In this document: piece after piece, positions 42,901 through 52,069 of the stretch
How the letters are laid out: each line of letters begins with the position of its first letter
How positions within the stretch are numbered: the stretch's first letter is position 1
From: Jiangella aurantiaca
GTDB taxonomy: Bacteria; Actinomycetota; Actinomycetes; Jiangellales; Jiangellaceae
Assembly: GCF_004349105.1 (NCBI RefSeq)
Contig: NZ_SMLB01000027.1
Span: 1 to 64,000 of the forward strand
Direction of reading: 5' to 3'
Length of the DNA: 64,000 bases
Translations under genes and position numbers: made by a program
The notes under the pieces: model-generated
What the model was told of the DNA's origin: nothing
The model's input: only the letters and a program-made list of their open reading frames with translations
Database searches by the model: none

Positions 42901-43836
42901 ATGGCGCGTTACCTGGCGCTGCGGGTGGCGCAGAGCCTGTTCACGGTGTTCCTCATCGTCTCGACGGTGTTCGTGCTGGTCCGCCTGGCACCTGGCGACC
43001 CGGCCGCGGCCGTCGGCGGTCCGACGGCGACGACGGAGGACCTGCAGGCCATCCGCGAGGAGCTCGGCCTGGTCGGCTCCATCTCGCAGCAGTACTGGCA
43101 CTTCATCACCGGGCTGGTGCAGGGTGACCTCGGCCTGTCCTACTCGTTCCGCCAGCCGGCCCTCGACGTCGTGCTCGACCGGCTGCCGTACACCATCACG
43201 CTGGCCGGTGCGGCCATCCTGCTGACGGCGCTCATCGCCATCCCGCTGGGCATCTTCACCGCCCGCCGGGCCAACAGCGGCTGGGACGTCGGCGCCAACA
43301 TCGGCACCATCGCGGGGCAGTCGATGCCGGAGTTCTGGACCGGCATCATGCTGCTCACGCTGCTCGCGGTGGTGGTGCCGATCTTCCCGGCGTCCGGGTT
43401 CACCTCGTGGTCCGGGCTGGTGCTGCCGGCGGTCACCATCGCGCTGCTGCAGATCGCGCTGATCTCCCGGCTGGTACACCGCGAGATGGCCGGCAACCTC
43501 GCCGCGCCGTACGTGACGGTGGCCCGCTCGCGCGGCGTCGCGGAACGGGCACTGACGTGGCGCTACGCGTTCGCCAACTCGTCCATCCCAGTGGTGACGG
43601 CGCTCGGCACCCGGTTCGCGGCCATGCTCAACGGCGTCGTCGTGGTCGAGGTGGTGTTCGCCTGGCCCGGCATCGGCTCGCTGGTCGTCCGGGCGCTGGA
43701 GACCCGTGACTACCCCCTGATCCAGGCCACCGTGCTGGTGACCAGTCTGCTGGCCATCGGCGTCCAGTTGCTCGTCGATCTCCTGTACCCGCTGTTCGAT
43801 CCGCGGGTGCGCGTCGGAAAGGCGGTGTCGCGATGA
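42901..43836 (+). CDS. peptide-type ABC transporter permease (DppB-like)
   Basis: A 311-residue permease of the DppB/OppB family. It begins YLALRVAQSLFTVFLIVSTV followed by LVRLAPGDPAAAVGG, the conserved first membrane segment and periplasmic loop. Coupling-loop residues lie in YVTVARSRGVAERALTWRYA, and the end is LLVDLLYPLFDPRVRVG. It starts 2 bp after the binding-protein stop, and its own stop overlaps the DppC-like start (ATGA). Six membrane spans are expected. It forms the channel with the next gene product. Confidence 0.94.
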   Translation: MARYLALRVAQSLFTVFLIVSTVFVLVRLAPGDPAAAVGGPTATTEDLQAIREELGLVGSISQQYWHFITGLVQGDLGLSYSFRQPALDVVLDRLPYTITLAGAAILLTALIAIPLGIFTARRANSGWDVGANIGTIAGQSMPEFWTGIMLLTLLAVVVPIFPASGFTSWSGLVLPAVTIALLQIALISRLVHREMAGNLAAPYVTVARSRGVAERALTWRYAFANSSIPVVTALGTRFAAMLNGVVVVEVVFAWPGIGSLVVRALETRDYPLIQATVLVTSLLAIGVQLLVDLLYPLFDPRVRVGKAVSR

Positions 43837-44741
43837 CGACGCAGACACAGGCCGCCCGCTCGAGCGCCGTCACGGCCGACCGGCTCAGGTCCTCGGCGGC
43901 GGCGCTGCGCCGCCGGGCCAGCCGGCTCAAGATCGTGCTCGGCGCGGTGCTGGCTGGCGTCGTCGTCGTGCCGATCCTGCTGGCCAACGTCCTGCCGCTG
44001 CCCGACCCGCTGGAGCAGGACCTCTCCCAGCGCCGGTTGCCGCCGCTCACCGATGGCCACCTCTTCGGCACCGACCAGCTCGGCCGCGACCTGCTGTCGC
44101 GCATCCTGCACGGCGGCCAGGTGTCGCTGACCATCGGCGTGCTGGCGGTCCTGGTGTCCGGCGTGGTCGGCGTCATCGCCGGCGCCGCGGCCGGCTACTA
44201 CGGGCGCTGGGTCGACGCTGTCGTGTCCCGGCTGCTGGAAGCGCAGATGTCGGTGCCGCTGCTGCTCCTGCTGCTGCTCGTGGTGGCGCTGTTCGGCCCG
44301 TCCATCACCGTCATCACGCTGGTCATCGCGTTCGCGCAATGGCCTGAGCCGGCGCGGCTCACCCGGGCCATGGTGCTGGTCGAGCGGGAGAAGCCGTACG
44401 TCGCCGCGGCGCGGGTCCTCGGCCTGCGGCGGGCGGCCGTGCTGGTGCGCCACGTGGTGCCGAACATCGTCAACCAGGTGGTCGTCGTCATGCTTCTTCT
44501 CCTCGCCCAGGCGGTGCTGCTGGAGAGCGCGCTGAGCTTCCTCGGCGCCGGGGTCGAGCGGCCGCACCCGACGTGGGGCCGCATCATCTCCGACGGGCAG
44601 GGCTACATCACCACCTCGTGGTGGCTGGTCACGCTCACCGGCCTGGTCATCGTGCTGCTGGTGGTCGGGGTCAACCTGCTCGGCGACGGGCTGCGCGACC
44701 GCGTGTCCCGGTCCCGTTCGGCGAAGGGAGAGGCGCAATGA
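43833..44741 (+). CDS. peptide-type ABC transporter permease (DppC-like)
   Basis: A 302-residue DppC/OppC-type permease. After a cytoplasmic N-terminus, the first membrane segment (IVLGAVLAGVVVVPILLANV) precedes the family motif HLFGTDQLGRDLLSRILHGG. GVIAGAAAGYYGRWVDAVVS, the coupling segment EKPYVAAARVLGLRRAAVLV and ALSFLGAGVERPHPTWG are diagnostic. The C-terminal VGVNLLGDGLRDRVS is usual. Overlaps join it to the permease before it and the ATPase after it. Confidence 0.94.
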   Translation: MTTQTQAARSSAVTADRLRSSAAALRRRASRLKIVLGAVLAGVVVVPILLANVLPLPDPLEQDLSQRRLPPLTDGHLFGTDQLGRDLLSRILHGGQVSLTIGVLAVLVSGVVGVIAGAAAGYYGRWVDAVVSRLLEAQMSVPLLLLLLLVVALFGPSITVITLVIAFAQWPEPARLTRAMVLVEREKPYVAAARVLGLRRAAVLVRHVVPNIVNQVVVVMLLLLAQAVLLESALSFLGAGVERPHPTWGRIISDGQGYITTSWWLVTLTGLVIVLLVVGVNLLGDGLRDRVSRSRSAKGEAQ

Positions 44742-45538
44742 CGCTCCTCGACGTCCAGGATCTGCAGGTCGACCTGATGACGGCCGGGGGCGTGGTCCGC
44801 GCGGTCGACGGCGTCTCGTTCACCGTCGGCCGGTCCGAGACCGTCACGCTGATCGGCGAATCCGGCAGCGGCAAGTCGACCACCGCCATGGCCGTCCAGG
44901 CGCTGCTGCCACGCAACCTCGCCGTCGTGTCCGGGCGTTGCCTCATCGACGGCGTCGACGTGGTCGCCCGGCCGGCCGAAGCGGCGAGGCTGCGCGGGCG
45001 GACCATCGCGATGATCCCGCAGGACCCGATGACGGCGCTCAGCCCGGTGTCGACGATCGGCCGGCAGCTCGGCGAGGTGCTGGTCCGCAAGGATTCCGGA
45101 CTGTCCCGGGCCGCCCGTCGCGACCACGCCGCCGAGCTGCTCGACGCCGTCCGCATCACCGAGCCCCGCCGCCGGCTCGACGCCTACCCGCACCAACTTT
45201 CCGGCGGCATGCTGCAACGGGTGCTCATCGCGATGGCGCTGGCCATCGACCCGCACCTGCTGGTCGCCGACGAGCCCACCAGTGCGCTCGACGTCACGGT
45301 GCAGGCCGGCATCCTCGACCTGCTGATGGACCTGCAGGACCGCACGTCCGCCGGCATCCTGATGATCACCCACGACATCGGCGTGGCCCGGCTCGTCAGC
45401 GACCGCGTCCACGTCATGCGCGACGGCCGGTTCGTCGAAAGCGGCGAGGTCGAGGCCGTCGTCGGCGCACCGCAGCAGGACTACACCCGCCGGCTGCTCG
45501 ACGCCGTGCCGCGGCTGGGCGCATGGGAAGGAGCCTGA
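44738..45538 (+). CDS. peptide-type ABC transporter ATP-binding protein (DppD-like)
   Basis: A 266-residue ATPase. Walker A is GESGSGKST, the Q-loop is MIPQDPMTALSPV, the signature is QLSGGMLQRVLIAMALA, and Walker B is LLVADEPTSALDVTV. It ends with LDAVPRLG, the conserved DppD tail, but lacks the long cysteine-rich extension seen in iron-sulfur-containing relatives. The ATG at 44738 lies within the end of the permease gene with GGGAGAGG upstream. It pairs with the next gene product to energise the importer. Confidence 0.94.
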   Translation: MTLLDVQDLQVDLMTAGGVVRAVDGVSFTVGRSETVTLIGESGSGKSTTAMAVQALLPRNLAVVSGRCLIDGVDVVARPAEAARLRGRTIAMIPQDPMTALSPVSTIGRQLGEVLVRKDSGLSRAARRDHAAELLDAVRITEPRRRLDAYPHQLSGGMLQRVLIAMALAIDPHLLVADEPTSALDVTVQAGILDLLMDLQDRTSAGILMITHDIGVARLVSDRVHVMRDGRFVESGEVEAVVGAPQQDYTRRLLDAVPRLGAWEGA

Positions 45539-45541
45539 GAG

Positions 45542-46381
45542 ATGAGCAGTATGAGTGATCCGATTCTCTCCGTGCGCGACCTGGCCGTCGAGTTCACCAC
45601 CCACGGACACCGCAACCGGGTCGTCGACGGCGTCGGGTTCGACCTCGCTGCCGGCCGCACGCTGGCGGTCGTCGGCGAGTCCGGCTGCGGGAAGTCCACG
45701 CTGGCCAGAACGCTCGTCCGGCTGGAGACCCCGGCCGCCGGGTCGATCCGATACGCCGGTCGCGACCTCGCGACGCTGACGGACAAGGAGCTGCGGCCGC
45801 TGCGCGGCGACATCCAGATGATCTTCCAGGATCCGTACGGCTCGCTCGACCCGCACCTCACGGCGGCCGGCGTCGTCGCCGAGCCGCTCCGGCTGCGCGG
45901 GGTCACCGACCGCCGCGAACGCCGCCGGCGGGCCGTCGAGCTGCTCGAACGGGTCGGCTTGAAACCCGAGCACGCCGACCGGCGCCCGCCCGAGTTCTCC
46001 GGCGGGCAGCGCCAGCGCATCGGCATCGCCCGGGCGCTGGCCAGCCGGCCGAAGATCCTCATCTGCGACGAGGCCACCAGCGCCCTCGACGTCTCGGTGC
46101 AGGCGCAGGTGCTCGACCTGCTGCGCGAGCTGCAGGAGCAGGAGGGCATCGCGTACCTGTTCATCTCGCACAACCTCGGCGTGGTCCGCGAGATCAGCCA
46201 GGAGGTCGCCGTCATGTCGCAGGGCCGGTTCGTCGAGCACGGCCCGACCGAGGAGGTGCTGTCCCGGCCGCGACACGACTACACCCGCCGGCTGCGGCGC
46301 GCCGCCCTCGACCCGGCGCTCATCACCGGCCGCAAGCCGCGGCTGTTCGCCCCCGCGGCCAACGCGGGAGCCGCGACATGA
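45542..46381 (+). CDS. peptide-type ABC transporter ATP-binding protein (DppF-like)
   Basis: A 279-residue ATPase, the second of the pair. Walker A is GESGCGKST, the Q-loop is MIFQDPYGSLDPHLT, the signature is EFSGGQRQRIGIARALA, and Walker B is ILICDEATSALDVSV. The SHNLGVVREISQEVAVMSQG block is typical of DppF/OppF. GAAGGAG precedes the ATG by ten bases. The stop overlaps the aldo-keto reductase start (ATGA), so the metabolic genes that follow are in the transporter operon. Confidence 0.94.
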   Translation: MSSMSDPILSVRDLAVEFTTHGHRNRVVDGVGFDLAAGRTLAVVGESGCGKSTLARTLVRLETPAAGSIRYAGRDLATLTDKELRPLRGDIQMIFQDPYGSLDPHLTAAGVVAEPLRLRGVTDRRERRRRAVELLERVGLKPEHADRRPPEFSGGQRQRIGIARALASRPKILICDEATSALDVSVQAQVLDLLRELQEQEGIAYLFISHNLGVVREISQEVAVMSQGRFVEHGPTEEVLSRPRHDYTRRLRRAALDPALITGRKPRLFAPAANAGAAT

Positions 46382-47325
46382 CCATTCCCCGCGCCGTCCT
46401 CGGCACCATGACGTTCGGCGACACCGTCGACCGCGACACCGCGGCCGGCATGCTCGACCTCGCCCGCGACGCCGGGGTCACCGAGATCGACACCGCCAAT
46501 GCCTACGCCGGCGGCGCCACCGAGGAGATGCTCGGCGAGCTGCTCGCCCAGCGGCCGGGGCAATTCACCGTCGCGACGAAGGCCGGTATCCCCCATACCG
46601 ACGCCGGCGACGCGCCGCCGCTGTCGCCTGGGGCGGTCCGGGCCGGTCTCGAGGGCAGCCTTCGCCGGCTCCGGCTCGACCACGTCGACCTGTTCTACCT
46701 GCACCAGCCCGACCCGGCGACGCCGCTGGCCGACACCGTCGCCGAGGTCGTGGCCCTTGCCGACGAGGGGTTGATCGGGCGCGTGGGCGTGTCCAACTTC
46801 GCCGCCTGGCAGATCGCCGAGTTGCGGCACCTGTTCGCCGCCGCCGGCCTGCCCGGCCCGGTCGTCGCGCAGCAGCTCTACAACCTCGTCGCTCGCCGCA
46901 TCGACGACGAGTACGTCGCGTTCGCGCTGGCCAGCGGCATCGAGACGATGGTGTACAACCCGCTCGGCGGCGGGCTGCTGTCCGGGCGGTACACGTTCGA
47001 GGCCGCGCCCGCCGAGGGCCGTTTCGCCACGTCGCAGCTCTCCCCGATGTACCGCGAGCGCTACTGGGACCCGCGGATGTTCGACGCGGTCGGCGCGCTG
47101 TCGGCCATCGCGGCCGACGCCGGCGTGTCGCTGCCCGAGTTGGCGCTGCGCTGGCTGGCGTCACGGCCGGTGGTCGGGTCGGTGCTGCTGGGTGCGTCGA
47201 AGCCGGAGCACCTGACGGCGAACCTCGCGGCTCTGGCCCGCGGGCCGCTCCCCGCCGACGTCGTGGAACGCTGCGACGATGTGGGCCGGCAGCTGCGCGG
47301 CCCGATGCCCGCCTACAACCGCTGA
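46378..47325 (+). CDS. aldo/keto reductase
   Basis: A 315-residue NADPH-dependent reductase of the aldo/keto reductase superfamily. The catalytic tetrad is recognisable: Asp and Tyr in IDTANAYAGG, Lys in VATKAGIPH, His in LFYLHQPDP. The C-terminal RPVVGSVLLGASKPEHLTAN binds the cofactor. It belongs to the bacterial group that includes sugar and aflatoxin-aldehyde-like reductases. Its start overlaps the DppF-like stop, and 18 bp later comes the aldolase gene. In this operon it probably interconverts a carbonyl and a hydroxyl of the imported sugar acid, which is inference. Confidence 0.92.
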   Translation: MTIPRAVLGTMTFGDTVDRDTAAGMLDLARDAGVTEIDTANAYAGGATEEMLGELLAQRPGQFTVATKAGIPHTDAGDAPPLSPGAVRAGLEGSLRRLRLDHVDLFYLHQPDPATPLADTVAEVVALADEGLIGRVGVSNFAAWQIAELRHLFAAAGLPGPVVAQQLYNLVARRIDDEYVAFALASGIETMVYNPLGGGLLSGRYTFEAAPAEGRFATSQLSPMYRERYWDPRMFDAVGALSAIAADAGVSLPELALRWLASRPVVGSVLLGASKPEHLTANLAALARGPLPADVVERCDDVGRQLRGPMPAYNR

Positions 47326-47343
47326 GAGTCTGGAGTGCCGCCT

Positions 47344-48114
47344 GTGACCACCTCCGCCGCGTTCGACGCCGTCGGCCGGATCCGCCGCCGGGAGCGCTCC
47401 GTCGGCTACTGGATCGCCACCGACAACCCGGTCGGCACCGAGCGCATCGCCCGGCTCGGCTACGACTACGTCGGCATCGACGCCCAGCACGGCCTGATCG
47501 ACTACAAGGGCTGGCTGGCGGCGCTCCTGGCGATCGAGGCAGGCGGCCGCAGCGCGGGCCTGGTCCGGGTGCCGGCCAACGACCTCACGTACATCGGGCA
47601 GGCGCTCGACGCCGGCGCGCACGGCGTCATCGTCCCGCTGGTCGACACCGCGGAGCAGGCGGCCGCGGCGGTGCGGGCCTGCCGCTACCCACCGGAGGGC
47701 GGCCGCAGCTACGGCCCCATGCGGGCCGGGCTGCGCATCGGGCCGGCGCCGGCCGAGGCCGACGCGCACGTGCTCTGCGTGGTGATGATCGAGACGCTGA
47801 CCGCGCTGGACAACGTCGAGGCCATCGTGGCGACGCCGGGCCTCGACGGCGTGTATGTGGGGCCGTCGGACCTCACCCTGGCGCTCGGCGGCGCGTCGTC
47901 CACCGATCCGGCGGTCGCCGAGAAGCTGGACGAGGCGGCCGGAAGAGTCGCCGCCGCTGCGGCGGCGCAGGGTATCGCGGCCGGCATACACTCCCCCGAC
48001 GGCGCGACCGCCCAGCGACGGCTGACGGACGGGTTCACATTCGCGACGGTCAGCTCCGACCTCGTGCACCTCGAACAGGCCGCGGCCGCACACCTGGCGG
48101 CGGCGCGGGGGTGA
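47344..48114 (+). CDS. HpcH/HpaI-type class II aldolase
   Basis: A 256-residue member of the HpcH/HpaI aldolase/citrate lyase family, which cleaves 2-keto-3-deoxy acids to pyruvate and an aldehyde. The catalytic His is in YVGIDAQHGLIDYKG, the metal Glu in VVMIETLTALDNVEAI, the Asp in VYVGPSDLTLALG, and the substrate Arg in AGLVRVPAND. The size matches YfaU, GarL and HpaI. GGAG spaced eight bases before the GTG at 47344 makes that start better than the GTG at 47335. The coexistence of this aldolase with an acid-sugar kinase and dehydrogenase argues for breakdown of aldonate- or uronate-derived compounds. Confidence 0.9.
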   Translation: MTTSAAFDAVGRIRRRERSVGYWIATDNPVGTERIARLGYDYVGIDAQHGLIDYKGWLAALLAIEAGGRSAGLVRVPANDLTYIGQALDAGAHGVIVPLVDTAEQAAAAVRACRYPPEGGRSYGPMRAGLRIGPAPAEADAHVLCVVMIETLTALDNVEAIVATPGLDGVYVGPSDLTLALGGASSTDPAVAEKLDEAAGRVAAAAAAQGIAAGIHSPDGATAQRRLTDGFTFATVSSDLVHLEQAAAAHLAAARG

Positions 48115-48121
48115 CGATCGC

Positions 48122-50329
48122 ATGGAGTCGATCGACGACGCGCTGGTCACCGGGCGGCGCGGGCTGCGCACCCGGCCCGGCACGCTTCTGCTCGGGCCCA
48201 CCGGAGCCCGGCTCTGGGCCGACTTCCTGGAGGAGCGGCCCGGCTTCGTCGGCGCGATCGACCTCGTCCACAAACTCAACATCCCGCTGCTGTTCACGGT
48301 CACCGGCGTCGAGTTGCCGGCGCCGTGGGAGGCGCGCTGGCGGCCGAGCCGGCTGACGGTCTGGGCATCGGCGTTCGGCGCCGGGGCAGGGGCGTCCGGG
48401 GCGGGCGTGGAGTTCGCCGAGGACAAGTTCGTCACCTGGGACGACTGTGCGGTGTCGCGGCAGGTGTGGACGAACCGGGGTTCGGCTCCGGTGACGCTGC
48501 GGCTCGAGGTCGACCGGTCCTGGATCGGCGCCGCTGGGTTTGGCTCGCGGCCGGTCGAACGGCACGGGTTCACGGTGCTCGCGCTGGTGCGGCCGTCGGT
48601 TGAGGCGCTGTGGGACGGTCTCACGGTCGGCCCGGGTGAGCGGGCCGACGTCGTCGTCGCGGCGGCGCTCGGACTCGCGGAGACGGACGGCCGCGACGAC
48701 CTGGAGCGCCGGCTGGACGGCGTGCTAGCCGGGTCGGAGGACGGCGCTCTGACCGGCGCAGCGGACCGTCCGGCGGACGCGGCGGACCGGCGCGACGGCC
48801 GCCCGGCTGTCGTCGGGAGTACCCCAGCGAAGCTGCCACCCAGCCCCGTCACCCATCGGCAGGAGCGGAGCTATCAGCGGTGGTTCGACCCCGTGCCGTC
48901 GTTCAGCTGCAGCGATCCGGTGCTGAACCGCACCTGGGCGTACCGCTGGTTCCTGCTGCGGCACAACCTCGCCGCCCCGGGCGTCGGCGGGCTGCCGGAT
49001 GCGCTGTTCTACGAGGGCCGCGCGCACAAGATGAGCAAGACGCCGTGGGACCCGGCCGGCTGGGAGTTCAGCAAGCTCATCCCGCTGTCCAGCCCGATGC
49101 ACCTGCTCGAGGCGCGCTGGCATCCGGATCCGTCGCTCGGGGCCGGCCTGTGGCGCACGCTCCGGGCGGCCCAGGGCGACGACGGCCTGTACCGCAGCCG
49201 GACGGTCGCCGACGAGGTCCACGCATACGCGAACTTCCTGGGCTGGGCCAGCTACCAGTACGCCCTGGTGCACCGCGACGTCGACGGCGCGGCGGCGATG
49301 CGCGACTCGCTGGCGGCGCAGGTCCGCGGCGAACGGGCCGCGCTCACGACCGGCGGCGACGAACTGCCGGTCGAGACCGAGCACATCCTGACCGGCAAGG
49401 AGTATCAGCCCAGCTACTGGGCCTTCCACGACTACCCTGCCGACCCGCGCGACCGGTCCGGGTACACGCCGCTGAAACGGGTCGACCGCGCGATCTATCA
49501 CTATCGCAACGCCCGCGGTGTCGCCGGGCTGACGCGGCTGCTGGGCGACGGGGACGGCGTCGCCGCGGAGTTCGATGCGCTGGCCGACGCCGTGGCGGCC
49601 GACGTGCTGGCGAAGCAGTGGGATCCCGGCACCGGGTTCTTCTACGACCTGCACCATCGCACCGACCAAAAGGCGATGGTCCGCAACGTCGTGGGGTTCT
49701 ATCCGTACTGGGCCGGCGTCGTCGGCGACGAGCACCTGCCGGGCTTCGAGGCGGCGCTGCGGCTGTTCGGCACCGGCGCGCCGCTGCCGTCCACCGCGCC
49801 GGACTGCCCCGTCTACAGTCCCACCGGCGACTGGCGCGGCGCGTTCGTCAAGGGCCGCAACGGCTGCTCCTGGAACGGCCCGACCTGGCCGTACACCAAC
49901 AGCGTGGTCATCGACGGCGTCGGCGCGACCAGCCGGCGGTTCGGCCACCGCTACGACGCCGAGTTCGGCCGGCTGCTGCGCTCGTACGCCCTGCTGCACT
50001 TCCAGCAGCGCGACGGCCGCACCCCGTACCTCGTCGAGCACTACAACAGCGAGACCGGCGAGCCGATCAGCGACGAGGTCGACTACCTGCACTCCTACGT
50101 CATCGACCTGCTGGTCCGGTACGTCGCGGGGCTCGAGGCCGGGCCCGAGGTCGTCGCTGTCGACCCGCTGGACGTCGGGCTGGCGTGGTTCGCACTCAGC
50201 GGCGTGCGAGTCGCCGGGCACACCGTCGACGTCGCGTTCGACCGCGATCGCGGGCTGCGGGTCGCGCTCGACGGCGTCCAGGTCGCCGCGGCGCGCGGGC
50301 TCGCCGCGCTCACCGTCCCGCTGAGCTGA
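48122..50329 (+). CDS. large (alpha/alpha)6-barrel glycoside hydrolase-like protein
   Basis: A 735-residue protein. The N-terminal part, up to about residue 230, is beta-rich and looks like a substrate-side sandwich domain. After a charged spacer, the C-terminal part from about 260 resembles the six-hairpin barrels of GH63/mannosylglycerate-hydrolase-like (MGH1) enzymes: SCSDPVLNRTWAYRWFLLRH, PWDPAGWEFSKLIPLSSPMH and the motif GCSWNGPTWPYTNSVVID. The WxGxxW motif recurs in the proteins at 61772 and 62931. No signal peptide is present, so it acts in the cytoplasm on an imported glycoside. It starts 7 bp after the aldolase stop and is probably last in the operon. The exact sugar is unknown. Confidence 0.75.
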   Translation: MESIDDALVTGRRGLRTRPGTLLLGPTGARLWADFLEERPGFVGAIDLVHKLNIPLLFTVTGVELPAPWEARWRPSRLTVWASAFGAGAGASGAGVEFAEDKFVTWDDCAVSRQVWTNRGSAPVTLRLEVDRSWIGAAGFGSRPVERHGFTVLALVRPSVEALWDGLTVGPGERADVVVAAALGLAETDGRDDLERRLDGVLAGSEDGALTGAADRPADAADRRDGRPAVVGSTPAKLPPSPVTHRQERSYQRWFDPVPSFSCSDPVLNRTWAYRWFLLRHNLAAPGVGGLPDALFYEGRAHKMSKTPWDPAGWEFSKLIPLSSPMHLLEARWHPDPSLGAGLWRTLRAAQGDDGLYRSRTVADEVHAYANFLGWASYQYALVHRDVDGAAAMRDSLAAQVRGERAALTTGGDELPVETEHILTGKEYQPSYWAFHDYPADPRDRSGYTPLKRVDRAIYHYRNARGVAGLTRLLGDGDGVAAEFDALADAVAADVLAKQWDPGTGFFYDLHHRTDQKAMVRNVVGFYPYWAGVVGDEHLPGFEAALRLFGTGAPLPSTAPDCPVYSPTGDWRGAFVKGRNGCSWNGPTWPYTNSVVIDGVGATSRRFGHRYDAEFGRLLRSYALLHFQQRDGRTPYLVEHYNSETGEPISDEVDYLHSYVIDLLVRYVAGLEAGPEVVAVDPLDVGLAWFALSGVRVAGHTVDVAFDRDRGLRVALDGVQVAAARGLAALTVPLS

Positions 50330-50346
50330 CGCAGACTGGCGCCGCG

Positions 50347-51438
50347 TCACGCGATCGTCGCGGCGCGGACGCAGAGCACGTCGGGCAGGTGCCGGATGAC
50401 CTCGGCCCAGGTCTCGCCCTCGTCGGCGCTGGCGTAGACCGAGCCGTCGCGGGTGCCCACGTACACGCCGGCCGCGCCGTCGACGTCGTCCACGCACATC
50501 GCGTCGCGCAGGACGACCCCGTAGAAGCCGCCAGGCAGCCCGTCGGCCGACCGCGACCACGTCGTGCCGGCGTCGTCGGTGCGCCAGACCTGCAGCTGCC
50601 GGTCCGGCGGGGTGCGCTCGCCGTCGGCGATGAGCGGTGCGACCCAGGCGGTCTCGCCGCGGTGCGGGTGCGCGACGATCGGGAAGCCGAAGTCGGCCGG
50701 CAGCCCTCCGTCGATCGGCTGCCACGTCGCGCCGCCGTCGCCGGACCGGTAGACGCCGCCGTGGTTCTGCGCGTAGAGGCGGTCCGGGTCGGTCGCGTCG
50801 CGCGACACCTTGTGTACGCACTGCCCGTACTCCGGCGGCTCGCCCGGCAGGAAGTCGGTGCGGATGCCGGTGTTCGACGGCGTCCAACCGGCGGCACCGT
50901 CGTCGGTGACGTAGACGCCGCCGGTCGACATCGCGACGAGCACCCGCTGGTCGTCAGTAGGATGCGGCAGAACGGTATGAATGGCCTGGCCGCCGAAGCC
51001 GGGCTCCCACGTCGGCCGGTGCGGGTGGTTCCACAGCGACTCGACCAGCGCGAACGTCTCGCCCCCGTCGTCGGAGCGCCAGAGCGCCGACGGCTGCGAG
51101 CCGGCCCAGACGACGCCCGGCCGGGCCGCGGTGTCGGGGCGCAGCTGCCACACGGCTTCGACGGACGCGCCTGCCTCCGCCGGGAACCGGATGCCGCTGC
51201 CGTCGGCCGCCTCCGTCCAGGTCGCGCCCAAGTCGTCGGACCATGAGACGCCCGGCCCCCAGTGCGAGCTGCTCGCACCCACCAGCAGGCGCGGCCGGTC
51301 GCCGCGGGTGTCGATGGCGCACGCGGCGACGGAGTTCATCAGGAAGTGCGGTCCGTCGACCGACCACGTCCGGCGGTCGGCGCTGCGCAGCAGCCACAAA
51401 CCCTTCTTCGTGCCCACGGCGAGCAAGACCTCGTTCAT
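50347..51438 (-). CDS. BNR-repeat (sialidase-like) beta-propeller protein
   Basis: A 363-residue beta-propeller with several Asp-box/BNR repeats: GVSWSDDLGATWTEA, LWRSDDGGETFAL, VYVTDDGAAGWTP, VYRSGDGGATWQP, VWRTDDAGTTWSR and VYASADEGETWAE. Such repeats occur in sialidases and in photosystem-assembly-like or sortilin-like propellers. No catalytic sialidase arginine triad could be recognised, so enzymatic activity is not claimed. It lacks a signal peptide. The ATG at 51438 has GGGAGG at good spacing and was preferred to an upstream frame extension. It converges with the glycosidase gene, only 17 bp apart. Confidence 0.8.
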   Translation of the reverse strand: MNEVLLAVGTKKGLWLLRSADRRTWSVDGPHFLMNSVAACAIDTRGDRPRLLVGASSSHWGPGVSWSDDLGATWTEAADGSGIRFPAEAGASVEAVWQLRPDTAARPGVVWAGSQPSALWRSDDGGETFALVESLWNHPHRPTWEPGFGGQAIHTVLPHPTDDQRVLVAMSTGGVYVTDDGAAGWTPSNTGIRTDFLPGEPPEYGQCVHKVSRDATDPDRLYAQNHGGVYRSGDGGATWQPIDGGLPADFGFPIVAHPHRGETAWVAPLIADGERTPPDRQLQVWRTDDAGTTWSRSADGLPGGFYGVVLRDAMCVDDVDGAAGVYVGTRDGSVYASADEGETWAEVIRHLPDVLCVRAATIA

Positions 51439-51486
51439 GGCGATCGCCTCCCGCCGCATTACGCTACGCCGGACGGCGCCGGCCGG

Positions 51487-52059
51487 TCAGGCGAGTACGC
51501 GCTCGGCCAGCACCGTGAGGCCGTCGGCGATCTGCCGCGACGACAGACCGGCGTCGCGCTGGTAGCGGTACAGCTCCGGCGCGAGCGGGGCCAACAGCAG
51601 GTCCACCAGCGCGGCGCGGCCCTCGGCGATACCGGCGGCCGTCAGCAGCGAGCCCACGTGGGCGCGCCAGAACCCGTACGCGCCGGTCCCGAACCGGCGC
51701 GCCCCGGTCTCGCCGGCCAGGGCGAGATGTCCGTGCTGCTCGAGGAGATCGGTCACCGCCCGGTAGAACGTTGCCAGCCGCTCGGCCGGCGGCGCGCCCG
51801 GCCCCAGCGGCGGCGGCCCGGCGATCAGCTGCTCCTGGAGAGCGCGCTCGTGATCGTCGAGCAGCGCGACCGCGATGGCCTCGCGGCTGGGATAGCGGCG
51901 GTAGAGCGTCCCCTTGCCGACGCCGGCGGCCCGGGCGATGTCCTCCATGGTCACCGTCTCGGCCGGGCGGTCGCGGAAGAGCTCGGCGGCGGCGGCCAGC
52001 ACGCGGGCGCGGTTCTTGGCCGCATCGGCGCGTTCTCCCTGCTCACGCACGGCGGTCAT
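51487..52059 (-). CDS. TetR-family repressor
   Basis: A 190-residue TetR/AcrR regulator. The N-terminal helix-turn-helix is VTMEDIARAAGVGKGTLYRR, preceded by ARVLAAAAELFRDRPAETV. The C-terminal helices are variable (HLALAGETGARRFGTGAYGF) and would hold the ligand pocket. It is divergent from a DMT-type transporter, and the 46-bp near-perfect dyad between them is the expected operator, so the ligand is probably a compound the transporter exports. The C-terminal domain suggests the subgroup with SBDs seen in multidrug responses. Confidence 0.92.
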   Translation of the reverse strand: MTAVREQGERADAAKNRARVLAAAAELFRDRPAETVTMEDIARAAGVGKGTLYRRYPSREAIAVALLDDHERALQEQLIAGPPPLGPGAPPAERLATFYRAVTDLLEQHGHLALAGETGARRFGTGAYGFWRAHVGSLLTAAGIAEGRAALVDLLLAPLAPELYRYQRDAGLSSRQIADGLTVLAERVLA

Positions 52060-52069
52060 CCTACCGGAA

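Noticed and set aside
50347-51438. Calling the propeller protein a true sialidase
   Set aside because: Asp-box repeats are clear, but the arginine triad and other catalytic residues were not found, and such repeats occur in non-enzymes.
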